From positions 296,786 to 360,785 of the forward strand of contig NZ_JAKIKT010000004.1 in the NCBI RefSeq assembly GCF_023349125.1: DNA of 64,000 nucleotides, in the 5' to 3' direction. The notes under the pieces are model-generated. The model saw only the letters and a list, made by a program, of their open reading frames with translations, did no database searches and had not been told where the DNA came from. The position numbers were made by a program, and so were the translations under genes. Positions 17,151 to 27,164 of this stretch are shown here, piece after piece (within the stretch, counting starts at the first letter, position 1; each line of letters opens with the position of its first letter). Source of the stretch: Shewanella corallii (lineage in GTDB: Bacteria; Pseudomonadota; Gammaproteobacteria; Enterobacterales; Shewanellaceae).

Positions 17151-20100
17151 ATGAGATACACATTGGTTTTCGGTGCCCTTACATTGGCGCTTACTGGCTG
17201 TGGAGGCGGCTCTTCCGATGAGGGAAACAACTCAGGAGGAGTTACTCCCCCACCAACTCCGACTCTTTATCAGGCCAGTACACAGACCGGAACCGGTGGC
17301 CAGTTGCAACCGACCAGTCTGGAGGTTGAGTCAGGAAAGCAGGGAAGTTTCACCATAGCACCTGACTCTGGCTATGTACTTGAGCAGATATCAGGCTGTG
17401 GCGGTAATTTCGAGGGTAACACTTACACCACGTCCAATATGACGGCTGACTGTGACATCAGCGCCAGCTTTATCACCAATGCAGAAAATGCGGTACGCCA
17501 GCAAAGCCACAAACTGGCCAGCGCCGAAGAGCTGATTGCATATGCCCGTGGCGCTATCAATACCAGTGAACAGAAACGCAAAGATCTGGTAGACCAGATC
17601 TTTCAGGGTGTCAGTAAGCTCACCTGGCACCCCACCCACGACTCCATCACCTTTACCGGCTTTTTACCTGAGACCACATTCACCCTGCTGCCATCCAACA
17701 TTAGTGGCAATGGCGATTCGGCGGTCAGAGGTCTGGTCATCGTATCCGAGCTGGATGGCAACCGCTCTGCCGCCATGGGTTCCAATCTGTTTTCAGTAAA
17801 CAGATCACCTGAAACAGATACCCTGCTAAAAGGTCTTATCGGCTGGCTAACACAGGCCAATGATGCAAAGGATGGTCTGAGCATAGTTACAGCTCAAGTG
17901 CCCAGTCGGGCTGACAGCTGGTACTTCCCCCATAACGAAGGTATACGCAGTTGGCTGGCAGAACACTATCCTGACGCACATGCCATCAATGATGCCAACA
18001 GCTGTGATTATGCAGAGCTTGGAACCTGTATCGACACTCTCAAGCCAGATCTGATTGTGTTGTCAGATATCGACAGAGAAAGTCTTGGCCATCAGGGCAT
18101 TAAGGATGCAGTGGAAAAAGCACAATCTGAAGGTATTCCACTACTGCTCTCAAACTATCGACGCCATGCCAGTAACATGCTCTCTCCCCTGTATCAGCAA
18201 ATGGGGCTGGCCACCCACGGCAACTATTGGCAGAAGCTTCAGGTAGACGATCTGAGTGTCGCCACCATCAAACAGGATGATGTTAATCTCAGGGCCGTGG
18301 ATACTCTGCTGGCCAATATGCAAAGCGGTAATTTCACCACCAGCCTGCTGGATAACTGCCGGGGTAACTTTATCAATTGTGGTGAAGCAGAGTTTACCCG
18401 GGATTTTAAAGGCGGCGCTGACTGGCTGAGAAACGCTGCGGCAACTGTGGACAGAGCAGCCACCAATGCCTTCACCCTGGACTCAGCAAACACACTTAAA
18501 GCCAGCTTACTGCTGGCAGACAAATACCGTGAAACCATCGACTACCCAATCGCCTGGGAAGAACACCAGGCATGGCAGCAAGCGATGTTTTCCGACTGGC
18601 TGGTGAACTATGCCCGCCCGGATAACAGTGCCCAGCCGGATTTGGGTGAATATATCACTGAGCGGGGCAACCTGAGCAAAGGCAGTAACGCCCACTATCA
18701 GCACCCTGAAACCACCTCAGGACGCAAGACCATCTCAGTGCCTTACCCCAACCAGTGGACCACCACAGGCTGGTATGTACTGCCGGGGCAAACCGTTACC
18801 CTGACCCGCCATGACAGGCTCAGCTCATCAGTGGAGATAAAACTCAACTACCACAGGCCCAATACGAACCGTGCCTTTGAGCAGAAGGTTTATCGTGGAC
18901 CACTGGAGCTGGCCACCCAGCGCCTGCCGCTAACCGCAGGTGAATCCGTCAGCTTTTCCAGCCCCTATGGTGGCCCTCTGTATCTCTACTTCCGCGGTGG
19001 CGAAGGCGAGCAATCCGCAGACATTTCAGCCTCGGGTATCGCCCTGCACCCGTCTATTATGGACTTCAGCGATCAGGCTCAGATCCAGGCTTTCAATGAC
19101 CGTCTTGCCCAGACTGAACTGCCCCATATAGACCTGCGCTCGTTTGGCGCTGAGCAGCATATGCGCCGGGATAAGTTTGAAAATGCTGTAGGCGGCAGCA
19201 TCCCTAATGTAAATGCCCTGCTGAAGAGCATCTCTGAAGACCATATCAACGCGGTTTACACTCTTGCCGGATACAAGATCCAGGGCAAGACTCTGGCGCA
19301 ATCACTGCCTGCGGATGTCAGCCAGGTCTGTGTCAATCTGCTGGGACAGGAGTGCCTGGATGAAGCCCTGCATACCCGCAGCATTATTCAGCATGCCAAC
19401 TATGACCAGAATGCACATTGTGGTTGGGGCTGCAGCGGTAACCCCTGGGATGCAGGGTGGAACATCAGCCCGACCGGATGGGGCGATAACCACGAATTGG
19501 GGCACAACCTGCAAACCAACAGACTGAACGTGCAGTACGCCTCTGAAGCCAATGCCGACTACTGGGCTGGATATGGCAGCCGTGCAGGTGAGAACTCAAA
19601 CAACATCTTCCCCTATGTCGTGAAGTGGCAGGCTCATTACTTGCGTGACGGCAATACCGACGTGATTACCGATGGTCACATGAACCACAAAGACCTCTTT
19701 TACGTGTTTATGTCCGATGCCACCGGAACGAAAAACAGTACCGGAGAGCGAGTAGTTCTGGGTGCCAATTGTAATGTGTTGGACCAAGGAAGCAGCCGTT
19801 ATGAAGCGCCCTGGTACAGCAACAACTACGCAATTCATAACGGCTACAGAATGGCTTTCTATATTCAGATGGCGCTGCGTGCCCACGGTATGGAGATGAC
19901 AGATGGCACCAGATTGGCGAACGGCTTCAATATCTTCACTCTGCTTTATCAGCACCAGAGGATCTTTGGTCACCACGCCAAAAACCCTGAGCAGTGGGAT
20001 GCCAATAAAGACCAGCTTGGCTTTGGACTCTTCCCCTATCAGGGACACACTGTCTACGGCGGACGAAGCGTTCGGGATATTCCGGGCAATGACTTTATGT

Positions 20101-20366
20101 TGGTATCGCTGAGCAGGCTGACTGGTATGGATTGGCGTAATCACTTTGACCTGCTGGGTCTGAGATACTCCAGCCTGGCCGCCACCCAGACCCAGGCCAA
20201 CAGCAGCAAAGGGGTATTGCCCATGGGCATGTATATTCTGGAAACCGATCTGCCACCAGCCAATATGAGCGAGGGACTCACCTTCCTGCCTTTATCTGTG
20301 ATTGACGGCACCACTGTGTGGCGCGACGGCAGCAGTCCGTCCAATTGTCCGATTCCCCAGGCCTGA
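17151..20366 (+). CDS. M60/ImpA-family metalloprotease lipoprotein
   Basis: 1071 residues from ATG 17151, 7 bases after AAGGATTG. The signal MRYTLVFGALTLALTGC ends in a lipobox. A short linker is followed by a beta domain (about 35-110) of the GCGGNFEGNTYTTSNMTADC type, a long middle region, and a C-terminal metallopeptidase with the zinc motif HELGHNLQ followed by a conserved Glu (SEANADYW). This pattern, HEXGH with a downstream Glu, is typical of M60-like/ImpA (SslE-like) peptidases that degrade mucin-type glycoproteins. An exported or surface lipoprotein attacking glycoproteins is therefore likely. Monocistronic with its own promoter and terminator. Confidence 0.88.
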   Translation: MRYTLVFGALTLALTGCGGGSSDEGNNSGGVTPPPTPTLYQASTQTGTGGQLQPTSLEVESGKQGSFTIAPDSGYVLEQISGCGGNFEGNTYTTSNMTADCDISASFITNAENAVRQQSHKLASAEELIAYARGAINTSEQKRKDLVDQIFQGVSKLTWHPTHDSITFTGFLPETTFTLLPSNISGNGDSAVRGLVIVSELDGNRSAAMGSNLFSVNRSPETDTLLKGLIGWLTQANDAKDGLSIVTAQVPSRADSWYFPHNEGIRSWLAEHYPDAHAINDANSCDYAELGTCIDTLKPDLIVLSDIDRESLGHQGIKDAVEKAQSEGIPLLLSNYRRHASNMLSPLYQQMGLATHGNYWQKLQVDDLSVATIKQDDVNLRAVDTLLANMQSGNFTTSLLDNCRGNFINCGEAEFTRDFKGGADWLRNAAATVDRAATNAFTLDSANTLKASLLLADKYRETIDYPIAWEEHQAWQQAMFSDWLVNYARPDNSAQPDLGEYITERGNLSKGSNAHYQHPETTSGRKTISVPYPNQWTTTGWYVLPGQTVTLTRHDRLSSSVEIKLNYHRPNTNRAFEQKVYRGPLELATQRLPLTAGESVSFSSPYGGPLYLYFRGGEGEQSADISASGIALHPSIMDFSDQAQIQAFNDRLAQTELPHIDLRSFGAEQHMRRDKFENAVGGSIPNVNALLKSISEDHINAVYTLAGYKIQGKTLAQSLPADVSQVCVNLLGQECLDEALHTRSIIQHANYDQNAHCGWGCSGNPWDAGWNISPTGWGDNHELGHNLQTNRLNVQYASEANADYWAGYGSRAGENSNNIFPYVVKWQAHYLRDGNTDVITDGHMNHKDLFYVFMSDATGTKNSTGERVVLGANCNVLDQGSSRYEAPWYSNNYAIHNGYRMAFYIQMALRAHGMEMTDGTRLANGFNIFTLLYQHQRIFGHHAKNPEQWDANKDQLGFGLFPYQGHTVYGGRSVRDIPGNDFMLVSLSRLTGMDWRNHFDLLGLRYSSLAATQTQANSSKGVLPMGMYILETDLPPANMSEGLTFLPLSVIDGTTVWRDGSSPSNCPIPQA

Positions 20367-20392
20367 CTCAATAAAAAGTTTTGATGTGATTT

Positions 20393-20419
20393 CGCCCGGT
20401 TTCCCCTGGGCGTTTTTTT
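20393..20419 (+). terminator. Terminator of the metalloprotease gene
   Basis: CGCCCGG, a 6-base loop, CTGGGCG, followed by seven T. Confidence 0.8.
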
Positions 20420-20499
20420 AACTTTTCTTCACTTGCCGACACTCGTCTGCAAGCTCACTATCGGGGGAGTCAACTGGAACTATTGGAGAGGTAAGCACC

Positions 20500-20724
20500 A
20501 TGTCCAGAGAAATAGATAATCTGATCTACAACGGTGAGAAAGACGGCGTGCACAATTGGGAAAGTATTTCCGGTATGCACTTTTACTGGCATCCGGACTG
20601 GCTGCATATCGCAGAAGATATGACGGGCCACAAAGCCGCTGTGGTGATGGATGTCGAAGATGCCAGCCATCATGACGCCGCCCAGGCGTTATCAAAACAC
20701 CTTAATGAGAATCCAAAAAAATAG
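20500..20724 (+). CDS. Small protein of unknown function (74 residues)
   Basis: Starts MSREIDNLIYNGEKDGVHNW with GGAGAGG 8 bases upstream, which supports real translation. It is rich in His, Trp, Asp and Glu (HFYWHPDWLHIAEDMTGHK, EDASHHDAAQAL) and has no signal peptide, membrane segment or cysteine. I do not recognise a family. It stands alone between the metalloprotease terminator and the convergent grcA gene and shares a bidirectional terminator with it. Confidence 0.7.
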   Translation: MSREIDNLIYNGEKDGVHNWESISGMHFYWHPDWLHIAEDMTGHKAAVVMDVEDASHHDAAQALSKHLNENPKK

Positions 20725-20743
20725 GCTGCAATTGCAGCCTATT
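20716..20743. terminator. Bidirectional terminator between the small gene and grcA
   Basis: AATAGGCTGCAATTGCAGCCTATT is perfectly palindromic; read leftward it is followed by a T-run (seven bases), so it best terminates grcA. Confidence 0.75.
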
Positions 20744-20783
20744 TCTATTCAAACACCAGCCTCATAACAGAGGTCCTGAGCAA

Positions 20784-21161
20784 TTACAGGCTCTTGGTGA
20801 AAGTACGGGTAACCACGTCTCTCTGCTGATCTGGAGTCAGAGAGTTGAAACGCACTGCGTAACCGGATACACGGATGGTCAGCTGAGGGTATTTCTCTGG
20901 GTGAGCAATAGCGTCTTCCAGAGTTTCGCGCTTCAGTACGTTTACGTTCAGGTGCTGACCACCTTCACGCAGAGCAGGAGCCTCAATATTTACCGGACGG
21001 GATTCAAACTCGCCCAACTCAGCGTAAGCTGCAACATTGTCGGTCATCTCCTGGTTCTTGGCCGCTACGCAGCGCACAGTACCTTCTTCCTGGTCGTGCA
21101 ACCAGATGGAGTTGATCAGTTCTTCGGATGGTGATTGAGTAATTTGGAATGCAGAAATCAT
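20784..21161 (-). CDS. grcA: Autonomous glycyl radical cofactor
   Basis: 125 residues from [20 protein letters not shown]; an in-frame start at 21257 adds a tail absent from the family. The C-terminal half ([19 protein letters not shown], then [13 protein letters not shown]) is nearly identical to pyruvate formate-lyase and E. coli YfiD; the radical Gly is in RVSGYAVRF. It replaces the damaged C-terminal part of PflB after oxygen exposure, restoring activity under microaerobic conditions. Typically FNR/ArcA-controlled; GTTAAT-containing ArcA-like stretches occur upstream (about 21240 and 21287) but no clear FNR box was found. Confidence 0.95.
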   Translation of the reverse strand: MISAFQITQSPSEELINSIWLHDQEEGTVRCVAAKNQEMTDNVAAYAELGEFESRPVNIEAPALREGGQHLNVNVLKRETLEDAIAHPEKYPQLTIRVSGYAVRFNSLTPDQQRDVVTRTFTKSL

Positions 21162-21360
21162 TATGAGTTCACCTAAATTAACCACAGATAATGAGCGGGA
21201 TTGTAGATGCTTTTTTTCAAACCCGATAGCATTTTTTGTGTTAATTTTGCGACACACACACTATATCTTGTGTTTAAGCTGAAATTGTTAATTTCACTTT
21301 CCAACCACAGACTCATCTGCCAGCGCCAGTGATCACTAACTTGTGAAATTCGCGATCACT

Positions 21361-22164
21361 CTATTTACGCTGTTGAATAGCCTTTAGTGCAATCTTATCC
21401 AACATGCCTGGCCAGAAGATTCTTAACCACTTACCCAACTTTCCTCTGCCTGAAGTCAAAAGCTCACGCCGACGACTGACTATAGCCGGGACCATAAGGG
21501 CTGCACACTGTTCAGCTGTCATCAACTTATCCACCTGCATAGGGGACGTACCAAGTGGCTCACCTTTGGCATCCAGTGCCCGTTTGTGGATCTCAGATTT
21601 GACGAAATCCGGATAGATTTGAGTCACGGCGACACCATCCTGTGCCAATTCAATGCGGAGCGAATCGAAAAAACCACTCACCGCATGCTTGGAAGCACAG
21701 TAACCGCTCCGCTCCGGCACTCCGGTCAGCCCGGCCAATGACGACACGACAACAATCTGCCCCTTGACTCTTTTCAATGCAGGAAGCGCCAATTTGGTCA
21801 ATTGCATAGGGGCGAGGTAATTGACCCGTACCAATTTCTCCATCACTCCCAGATCTGACAGTTGATCAAATCTGGACCACATCGTCATACCGGCGTTGTG
21901 AATGAGAATATCAAGGCTCCCCAACTCCACTTCACACAAGGTGACCAAATCTGCGCAACCAAGCCTGTCAGTCACATCCATCACAAAGGCGGTGGCCTGA
22001 CCTCCGGAGTGCTTGATCTCATTCATCAGTGAATCCAGTCGCTCACTGTTGCGGGCACAGAGTACAAGATGACATCCAAGCGGCGCCATCGCCTTTGCCA
22101 GGGCCCGGCCAATTCCCTCGGAAGCCCCTGTTATTACTACAACTTTATCTTGTAACTCATGCAT
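21361..22164 (-). CDS. SDR-family NAD(P)-dependent oxidoreductase
   Basis: 267 residues, a classical short-chain dehydrogenase: cofactor loop TGASEGIGRA (residues 13-22), NAG motif (HNAGM), catalytic Ser in VVSSLAG and YCASK (Tyr-x3-Lys). The C-terminal part RRRELLTSGRGKLGKWLRIFWPGMLDKIALKAI resembles the DHRS7B-type oxidoreductases often membrane-associated. Substrate is unknown. It is divergent from the spondin-domain gene and not obviously in an operon. Confidence 0.88.
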   Translation of the reverse strand: MHELQDKVVVITGASEGIGRALAKAMAPLGCHLVLCARNSERLDSLMNEIKHSGGQATAFVMDVTDRLGCADLVTLCEVELGSLDILIHNAGMTMWSRFDQLSDLGVMEKLVRVNYLAPMQLTKLALPALKRVKGQIVVVSSLAGLTGVPERSGYCASKHAVSGFFDSLRIELAQDGVAVTQIYPDFVKSEIHKRALDAKGEPLGTSPMQVDKLMTAEQCAALMVPAIVSRRRELLTSGRGKLGKWLRIFWPGMLDKIALKAIQQRK

Positions 22165-22321
22165 TTAAGGTCCCCTTTAAGTGAGACCTCAACCTCGCAC
22201 AGGGGAATGTTCAAATCAATCAAATGTGACAAATTTGTGAGATTTTGGCGATAAGCGGGTGAGATCCCTTTGGCAGAGTAACGATCGACAAAGACCAAAA
22301 ACTCAGTCCAGGAGACTATTT

Positions 22322-23023
22322 ATGAACACTAAAGCTCTGTCCATCGGTGCCCTGATGAGCGCCATTTTGGGCCTGCCAACCCAGGCCGCACAACTGGATA
22401 TTCAAATCAGCAACCTGACCCATGGTAACTACTTTACCCCTGTGCTGGTGGCTGCTCACGATAACGATATCGCTCTGTTTCACGCGGGAGAAGCTGCCAG
22501 TGCTGCGCTGCAAAAAATGGCAGAAGGAGGCGCTATTGATGATCTCTCTGCGGCGGTAACAGGCGCATCCGGTGTAGTTCTGGAAAACCCGGCTGGCGGT
22601 CTGATGGCACCGGGCATGACCACAGAGTCCATGATGTTGGACACAGGTGATAATGGGTATCTGTCGGTCACAGCAATGATCCTGCCGACCAATGATGGTT
22701 TTGTCGGTCTGGATTCCTGGAAGATCCCAACAGAAGCCGGGACCTACACCATATACTTGAACGGCTATGACGCCGGTACAGAGGCTAACGACGAGATAGT
22801 TAATGGCGGTGGCGCTCCGGGGACGCCTGGTATTCCAGCAGCACCGGGGGGTGCAGGTGGTGAAAACGGTACTGGGCTGAATGACACCTCAGGTAACGAT
22901 AAGGTACATATCCACCCCGGCGTAGTGGGTGATATGGACAGTGCCGGTGGTGCCAGTGATCTCAACAGCCAGGTTCACCGTTGGCTCAACCCTGTCGCCA
23001 AGCTCACTGTTACAGTGAAGTAA
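22322..23023 (+). CDS. Spondin-domain secreted protein 1
   Basis: 233 residues from ATG 22322 after CAGGAGACTATTT; the in-frame start at 22259 adds a basic tail and is rejected. Signal peptide MNTKALSIGALMSAILGLPTQA. The rest is a single spondin-N (Spond_N) domain with ISNLTHGNYFTPVLVAAHD, the central YDAGTEANDE and the C-terminal KVHIHPGVVGDMDS, plus a Gly/Pro-rich loop (NGGGAPGTPGIPAAPGG). Bacterial members are exported and of unknown role. Twelve bases separate it from a paralogue, so both are one operon with a two-component system behind. Confidence 0.85.
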   Translation: MNTKALSIGALMSAILGLPTQAAQLDIQISNLTHGNYFTPVLVAAHDNDIALFHAGEAASAALQKMAEGGAIDDLSAAVTGASGVVLENPAGGLMAPGMTTESMMLDTGDNGYLSVTAMILPTNDGFVGLDSWKIPTEAGTYTIYLNGYDAGTEANDEIVNGGGAPGTPGIPAAPGGAGGENGTGLNDTSGNDKVHIHPGVVGDMDSAGGASDLNSQVHRWLNPVAKLTVTVK

Positions 23024-23034
23024 GGGGGTAGCCC

Positions 23035-23769
23035 ATGACTATAACAACCAGATTTAACTCAACCCGCATCAAGCTGACCCTGTTGGCATCAGCGACTCTG
23101 ATGCTGGCCGCTTGCTCTGACAACGACAATACCCCACCGCCGGAAATGCCTGAGCCTCCTGCTGTGGTGACAAAGAACTTTGAAGTAACCATTACCAATC
23201 TGACCGCCAATCAGCCTTTGTCGCCTGTAGCAACATTGCAGCACAATGATGATGTGCAACTTTGGATGGCAGGTGAAATGGCAAGTGTCGCCCTGGAAAA
23301 ACTGGCTGAAGGAGGCGATACCTCAGATCTATCCGAGCTGCAGGGAGTTACAGGAACAGTCAGCGGCAGTGGCGCGGTTGGCCCGGGCGCGACGGATACT
23401 ATTAGTATGGAAATTCCGGAAGCCAGAGTGGCCAACTTAGCCGTAATCACCATGCTGGTTAATACCAATGATGCCTTTACCGGTGTGCAGGGAATCGACC
23501 TGACCGATTTGGCAATCGATGAAAGCATGAGCTACCGCACTATGGCCTACGACGCAGGCACCGAAGCTAATTCAGAGGCCAAAGGCACTATGCCGGGACC
23601 CGCTGACGGTGGAGAGGGCTTTAATGCATCCCGTGAAGGTGATGTAGACAGAGTACATATCCACCCCGGCGTAATCAGCATGGATGACGGCTTGATGGAC
23701 TCAGTGCTGTCAGCCTCACACAGGTTTGATAACCCGGTAGCCATGATTACCATCACCCGAACCAAATAA
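23035..23769 (+). CDS. Spondin-domain lipoprotein 2
   Basis: 244 residues, preceded by AAGGGGGTAGCCC. A signal with lipobox (LMLAACSD) predicts a membrane lipoprotein, followed by a Pro-rich linker (NTPPPEMPEPP) and a spondin-N domain: VTITNLTANQPLSPVATLQHN, YDAGTEANSEA, RVHIHPGVISMDD. It is a diverged tandem copy of the preceding gene, one secreted and the other lipid-anchored. The stop is 71 bases before the response-regulator gene. Confidence 0.87.
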   Translation: MTITTRFNSTRIKLTLLASATLMLAACSDNDNTPPPEMPEPPAVVTKNFEVTITNLTANQPLSPVATLQHNDDVQLWMAGEMASVALEKLAEGGDTSDLSELQGVTGTVSGSGAVGPGATDTISMEIPEARVANLAVITMLVNTNDAFTGVQGIDLTDLAIDESMSYRTMAYDAGTEANSEAKGTMPGPADGGEGFNASREGDVDRVHIHPGVISMDDGLMDSVLSASHRFDNPVAMITITRTK

Positions 23770-23840
23770 ATTAGAACCTTTGGTGAAATATATTTCTCCC
23801 CCTGCGGGTCATGTTTGAGACCTGCAGGAGGGAGGGATTT

Positions 23841-24572
23841 ATGGATACGCCTAATCGTGACTTTCAAAGCAAGTTAAGCACCATTCTGCTGGTTGAAGAT
23901 GAACAAGACCTTTCCCAATTAGTTCAATTGAACCTTAATGCCATGGGATACAGGGTGTTACACGCTTCAACCCTTCAATATGCCAGCCAGTTACTGGCAA
24001 CAGAGCACATAGACCTACTACTGATGGACCGTATGTTGCCGGATGGCGATGGTTTGATGCTATGCCAGCAAATTCGTCAGCAGGGCCTCGCCGTCCCCAT
24101 AGTCTTGCTGACAGCCAAGGACAGTGAAGCCGATGTTGTGTTGGGCCTTGAAAGTGGTGCAGACGACTATATTACCAAGCCATTCAGTGTGTTGGAGTTA
24201 AGAGCCAGAGTAAAAGCCAGGCTAAGGTTTCAGCATAAAGAGGAAGATAAATCCCTGCAGTTCAACGGCATCACCATCAATTGTGAAACACGGGAAGTTA
24301 TCGCCGATGACACTCAACTGCAACTGACCGCCAGAGAGTTTGACCTGCTCACTTTTCTTGCCAGCCATCCCCAACAGGTATTCAGCCGTATGCAACTGCT
24401 GGAAGCCGTGTGGGGACTGAACTACGAAGGCTACGAGCATACGGTCAACAGCCATATCAACCGACTGCGCAGTAAGCTTTCAGGACGTCCCAGACTGGCC
24501 GAAACCGTCAAAACTGTGTGGGGAGTCGGCTACAAATTTGCACCGCCATCAGCGACAGAGGTTCATGCCTGA
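23841..24572 (+). CDS. OmpR-family response regulator
   Basis: 243 residues from MDTPNRDFQSKL, after GGAGGGATTT. The receiver domain (about 15-130) has phospho-acceptor Asp in LLLMDRMLPDGDG, the acidic pair in VEDEQD, Thr in LLTAKD and Lys in TKPFS. The C-terminal winged helix (about 145-240) has REFDLLTFLASHPQQVFSR and WGLNYEGYEHTVNSHINRLRSKL. The stop overlaps the kinase start (TGATG), so they form a cotranscribed pair. The proximity of the spondin genes suggests that the pair may control or share an operon with them. Confidence 0.92.
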   Translation: MDTPNRDFQSKLSTILLVEDEQDLSQLVQLNLNAMGYRVLHASTLQYASQLLATEHIDLLLMDRMLPDGDGLMLCQQIRQQGLAVPIVLLTAKDSEADVVLGLESGADDYITKPFSVLELRARVKARLRFQHKEEDKSLQFNGITINCETREVIADDTQLQLTAREFDLLTFLASHPQQVFSRMQLLEAVWGLNYEGYEHTVNSHINRLRSKLSGRPRLAETVKTVWGVGYKFAPPSATEVHA

Positions 24573-26062
24573 TGGGCAGTATGTTCAGCCGACTCATGCT
24601 GTCATCCTGTCTGCTGGTGTTCCTGCTGCTAACCCTGTTATGGCAATGGCTGGATTTCAGCCATGAAGCCAGTGTAGAGCTGGTGCAGCAGTCGCTGCAC
24701 AAGGAATTGGCAGAACATATGGCGCATATAAACCCCATGCTCTCTCAGGGGATTACCTCTGATGCAGCGCTGAAAGAAGCCTTCCATGATTTTATGTTGC
24801 TTGGCCCCAGCTTTGAGATTTATACCCTGGACCCCGGCGGCAGGGTTGTCGCCTACGATGCCCCGCAGGAAAAAATTCTCTCTCCCCAGGTCGATCTGAC
24901 CCGCATACAGGCCTTTCTCAACCAGCAAGCCTTACCTGTATTTGGTACTGACCCAAGAGGTCAGGAGGTTGAAAAGATTTTCTCCGTCAGTGAGCTGAGA
25001 GATCCCGCCGGTGCACTGACCGGCTATCTTTACGTCATTATCGGCGGTGAAGAGTTTGACCACTGGCAATCTGCGGTATTGGCGCGACATCAGCAACGAA
25101 CCTGGTTGGTGAACTTACTGATCAGTATGCTGTTCGCACTGCTGCTGTTCGCCTTGATGCTGAGGTTTATGACTGCACCGCTGACGCGTTTGTCAAAAGA
25201 TCTTACCGGGATCCGTCAGCAACAGCACAAAGGCAACTCCCCAACTTTGCCCGGCCAATATGAAGGGGCCCGCGAGGTCACTGAACTGGCAAATGAGATC
25301 AATAGCCTGCTTGCTCAGGTCACCCGCCAGCACCAACAAATGAAACACCAACAAAAGGCAAAGCAGGACTTTTTGCTTCATCTATCTCACGACCTGAAAA
25401 CGCCATTAACTTCTCTGCTGGGTTTTATTGAGACCTGGCGCCTGAGCGGTGATGACAGTGACCGCGACAAGCTAATCGAGCTGGCTGCCAGCTCAGGCCA
25501 TAAACTTCAACAGCTATTAGCTCAGCTGCTGGAGCTGTGCGCATTGGAAAATCAGACTATTGAACCCAAGATATCGAGATTTGAGCTCAGTGAGTTCCTG
25601 CTGGACATCCACCAGAGCTTTGAATCAAAAGCTCTCTCCAGAGGGGTAAATCTGCAGATGGAGGGCGGGGAATTGCAGCTCAATACAGACCCACAGCTAC
25701 TGACTCGCATCCTCAACAATCTGCTGGATAACGCCCTGAGATATACGCCTTCGGGTGGGCAAATTGTTATTAAACCCCTATGGATAAAGGACAGCTGGCA
25801 ACTCATGATAAGGGACACAGGCTCTGGTATGCATCAGCATGAATTGGAAGCTCTGACCCAAGGTCAACCCAAAGCCCCATGTTTTGAGGAAGCCAGCCCA
25901 CTGCCGCAACTTGGGGTAGGTCTGGCCATAGTGCGAAAGCTGGCGACTATGCTGAATTGCTCTATTCATATTGAGAGCGAGCCGGGTAAAGGGTGCAGTG
26001 TGTATCTGGCACTGGAAATGGTAGAATTGAGCAGCGCCCAAAAACAGCAAAGCACCGCATAG
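24572..26062 (+). CDS. Sensor histidine kinase
   Basis: 496 residues from ATG 24572. Membrane helices at about 10-30 and 180-200 bracket a periplasmic sensor domain; then HAMP-like region, phospho-His in LSHDLKTPLTS (about 290), N box LLDNALRYTP, G1 RDTGSGMHQ and G2 LGVGLAIV. Partner of the preceding response regulator (TGATG overlap). The periplasmic region lacks a recognisable domain; signal unknown. Ends before a hairpin terminator. Confidence 0.92.
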   Translation: MGSMFSRLMLSSCLLVFLLLTLLWQWLDFSHEASVELVQQSLHKELAEHMAHINPMLSQGITSDAALKEAFHDFMLLGPSFEIYTLDPGGRVVAYDAPQEKILSPQVDLTRIQAFLNQQALPVFGTDPRGQEVEKIFSVSELRDPAGALTGYLYVIIGGEEFDHWQSAVLARHQQRTWLVNLLISMLFALLLFALMLRFMTAPLTRLSKDLTGIRQQQHKGNSPTLPGQYEGAREVTELANEINSLLAQVTRQHQQMKHQQKAKQDFLLHLSHDLKTPLTSLLGFIETWRLSGDDSDRDKLIELAASSGHKLQQLLAQLLELCALENQTIEPKISRFELSEFLLDIHQSFESKALSRGVNLQMEGGELQLNTDPQLLTRILNNLLDNALRYTPSGGQIVIKPLWIKDSWQLMIRDTGSGMHQHELEALTQGQPKAPCFEEASPLPQLGVGLAIVRKLATMLNCSIHIESEPGKGCSVYLALEMVELSSAQKQQSTA

Positions 26063-26071
26063 CGGTGCTTT
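26049..26071. terminator. Terminator of the two-component operon
   Basis: AAAGCACCGC-ATA-GCGGTGCTTT overlaps the kinase stop; it lies between convergent genes and has short T-tracts. Confidence 0.6.
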
Positions 26072-26099
26072 GGATTGTCTTCGGCCTAATCGGCTGAGA

Positions 26100-27164
26100 T
26101 TACTTGTGGTACTGAGCGGATAGTTCGTGAATGGATTTAACGAACGCACCTGCGTGCTCAGGATCCGCAAACTGATGGATGCCGTGGCCCAGGTTAAATA
26201 CATGGCCAGTACCTTCACCATAGCTGGCCAGGATTGAAGCCACTTCATCACGGATACGCTCAGGAGAAGCGTACAGTACAGATGGATCCATATTACCCTG
26301 CAGAGCAACCTTATCACCCACGCGACGACGGGCATCACCAATATCCACAGTCCAGTCCAGACCCAGTGCGTCACAACCGGTTTCAGCCATAGCTTCCAGC
26401 CACAGACCACCACCTTTGGTGAACAGAGTCACTGGCACCTGACGGCCTTCGTTGTGACGGGTCAGGCCGTCTACGATCTTCTGCATATAGCGCAGGGAGA
26501 ACTCGCGATATGCCGCGTGAGACAGGGCGCCGCCCCAGGAGTCAAAGATCATTACAGACTGGGCACCTGCGGCGATTTGAGCGTTCAGGTACAGAGTGAC
26601 TGAGTCAGCCAGCTTGTCCAGCAGCATGTGCAGCGCTGCAGGCTCTGCGTACATCATACGCTTGATCTTTTCGAATGCTTTGCTGGAACCACCTTCCACC
26701 ATATAAGTGGCCAGAGTCCATGGAGAACCGGAGAAGCCGATCAGCGGCACTTCACCTTTCAGTTCACGGCGAATGGTGCGAACAGCATTCATTACATAAC
26801 CCAGCTCATCTTCAGGATCCGGGATAGCCAGCTTTTTAATGGCGTCGATAGTATCGGTAGGACGTTCGAAACGTGGGCCTTCGCCAGCTTCGAAATACAG
26901 GCCCAGACCCATTGCATCGGGAACAGTCAGAATGTCGGAAAACAGGATAGCGGCGTCCAGCTCAAAACGACGCAGCGGCTGCAGGGTCACTTCACAAGCC
27001 AGATCGGCATTGCGGCACAGAGACATAAAGTCACCGGCCTCGGCGCGGGTGGCACGGTACTCAGGCAAATAACGACCGGCCTGACGCATCATCCATACAG
27101 GAGTCACGTCTACAGGTTGCTTTAATAACGCGCGTAAATAACGATCATTCTTCAATTCTGCCAT
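26100..27164 (-). CDS. hemE: Uroporphyrinogen decarboxylase
   Basis: 354 residues from [16 protein letters not shown], the E. coli length, after GGAATAGCCAA. It decarboxylates the four acetate side chains of uroporphyrinogen III to coproporphyrinogen III. Signatures: [16 protein letters not shown], the catalytic Asp in [19 protein letters not shown], and [10 protein letters not shown]. The in-frame start at 27212 is rejected. hemE near rsd is common in gammaproteobacteria; here they are divergent. Confidence 0.96.
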   Translation of the reverse strand: MAELKNDRYLRALLKQPVDVTPVWMMRQAGRYLPEYRATRAEAGDFMSLCRNADLACEVTLQPLRRFELDAAILFSDILTVPDAMGLGLYFEAGEGPRFERPTDTIDAIKKLAIPDPEDELGYVMNAVRTIRRELKGEVPLIGFSGSPWTLATYMVEGGSSKAFEKIKRMMYAEPAALHMLLDKLADSVTLYLNAQIAAGAQSVMIFDSWGGALSHAAYREFSLRYMQKIVDGLTRHNEGRQVPVTLFTKGGGLWLEAMAETGCDALGLDWTVDIGDARRRVGDKVALQGNMDPSVLYASPERIRDEVASILASYGEGTGHVFNLGHGIHQFADPEHAGAFVKSIHELSAQYHK

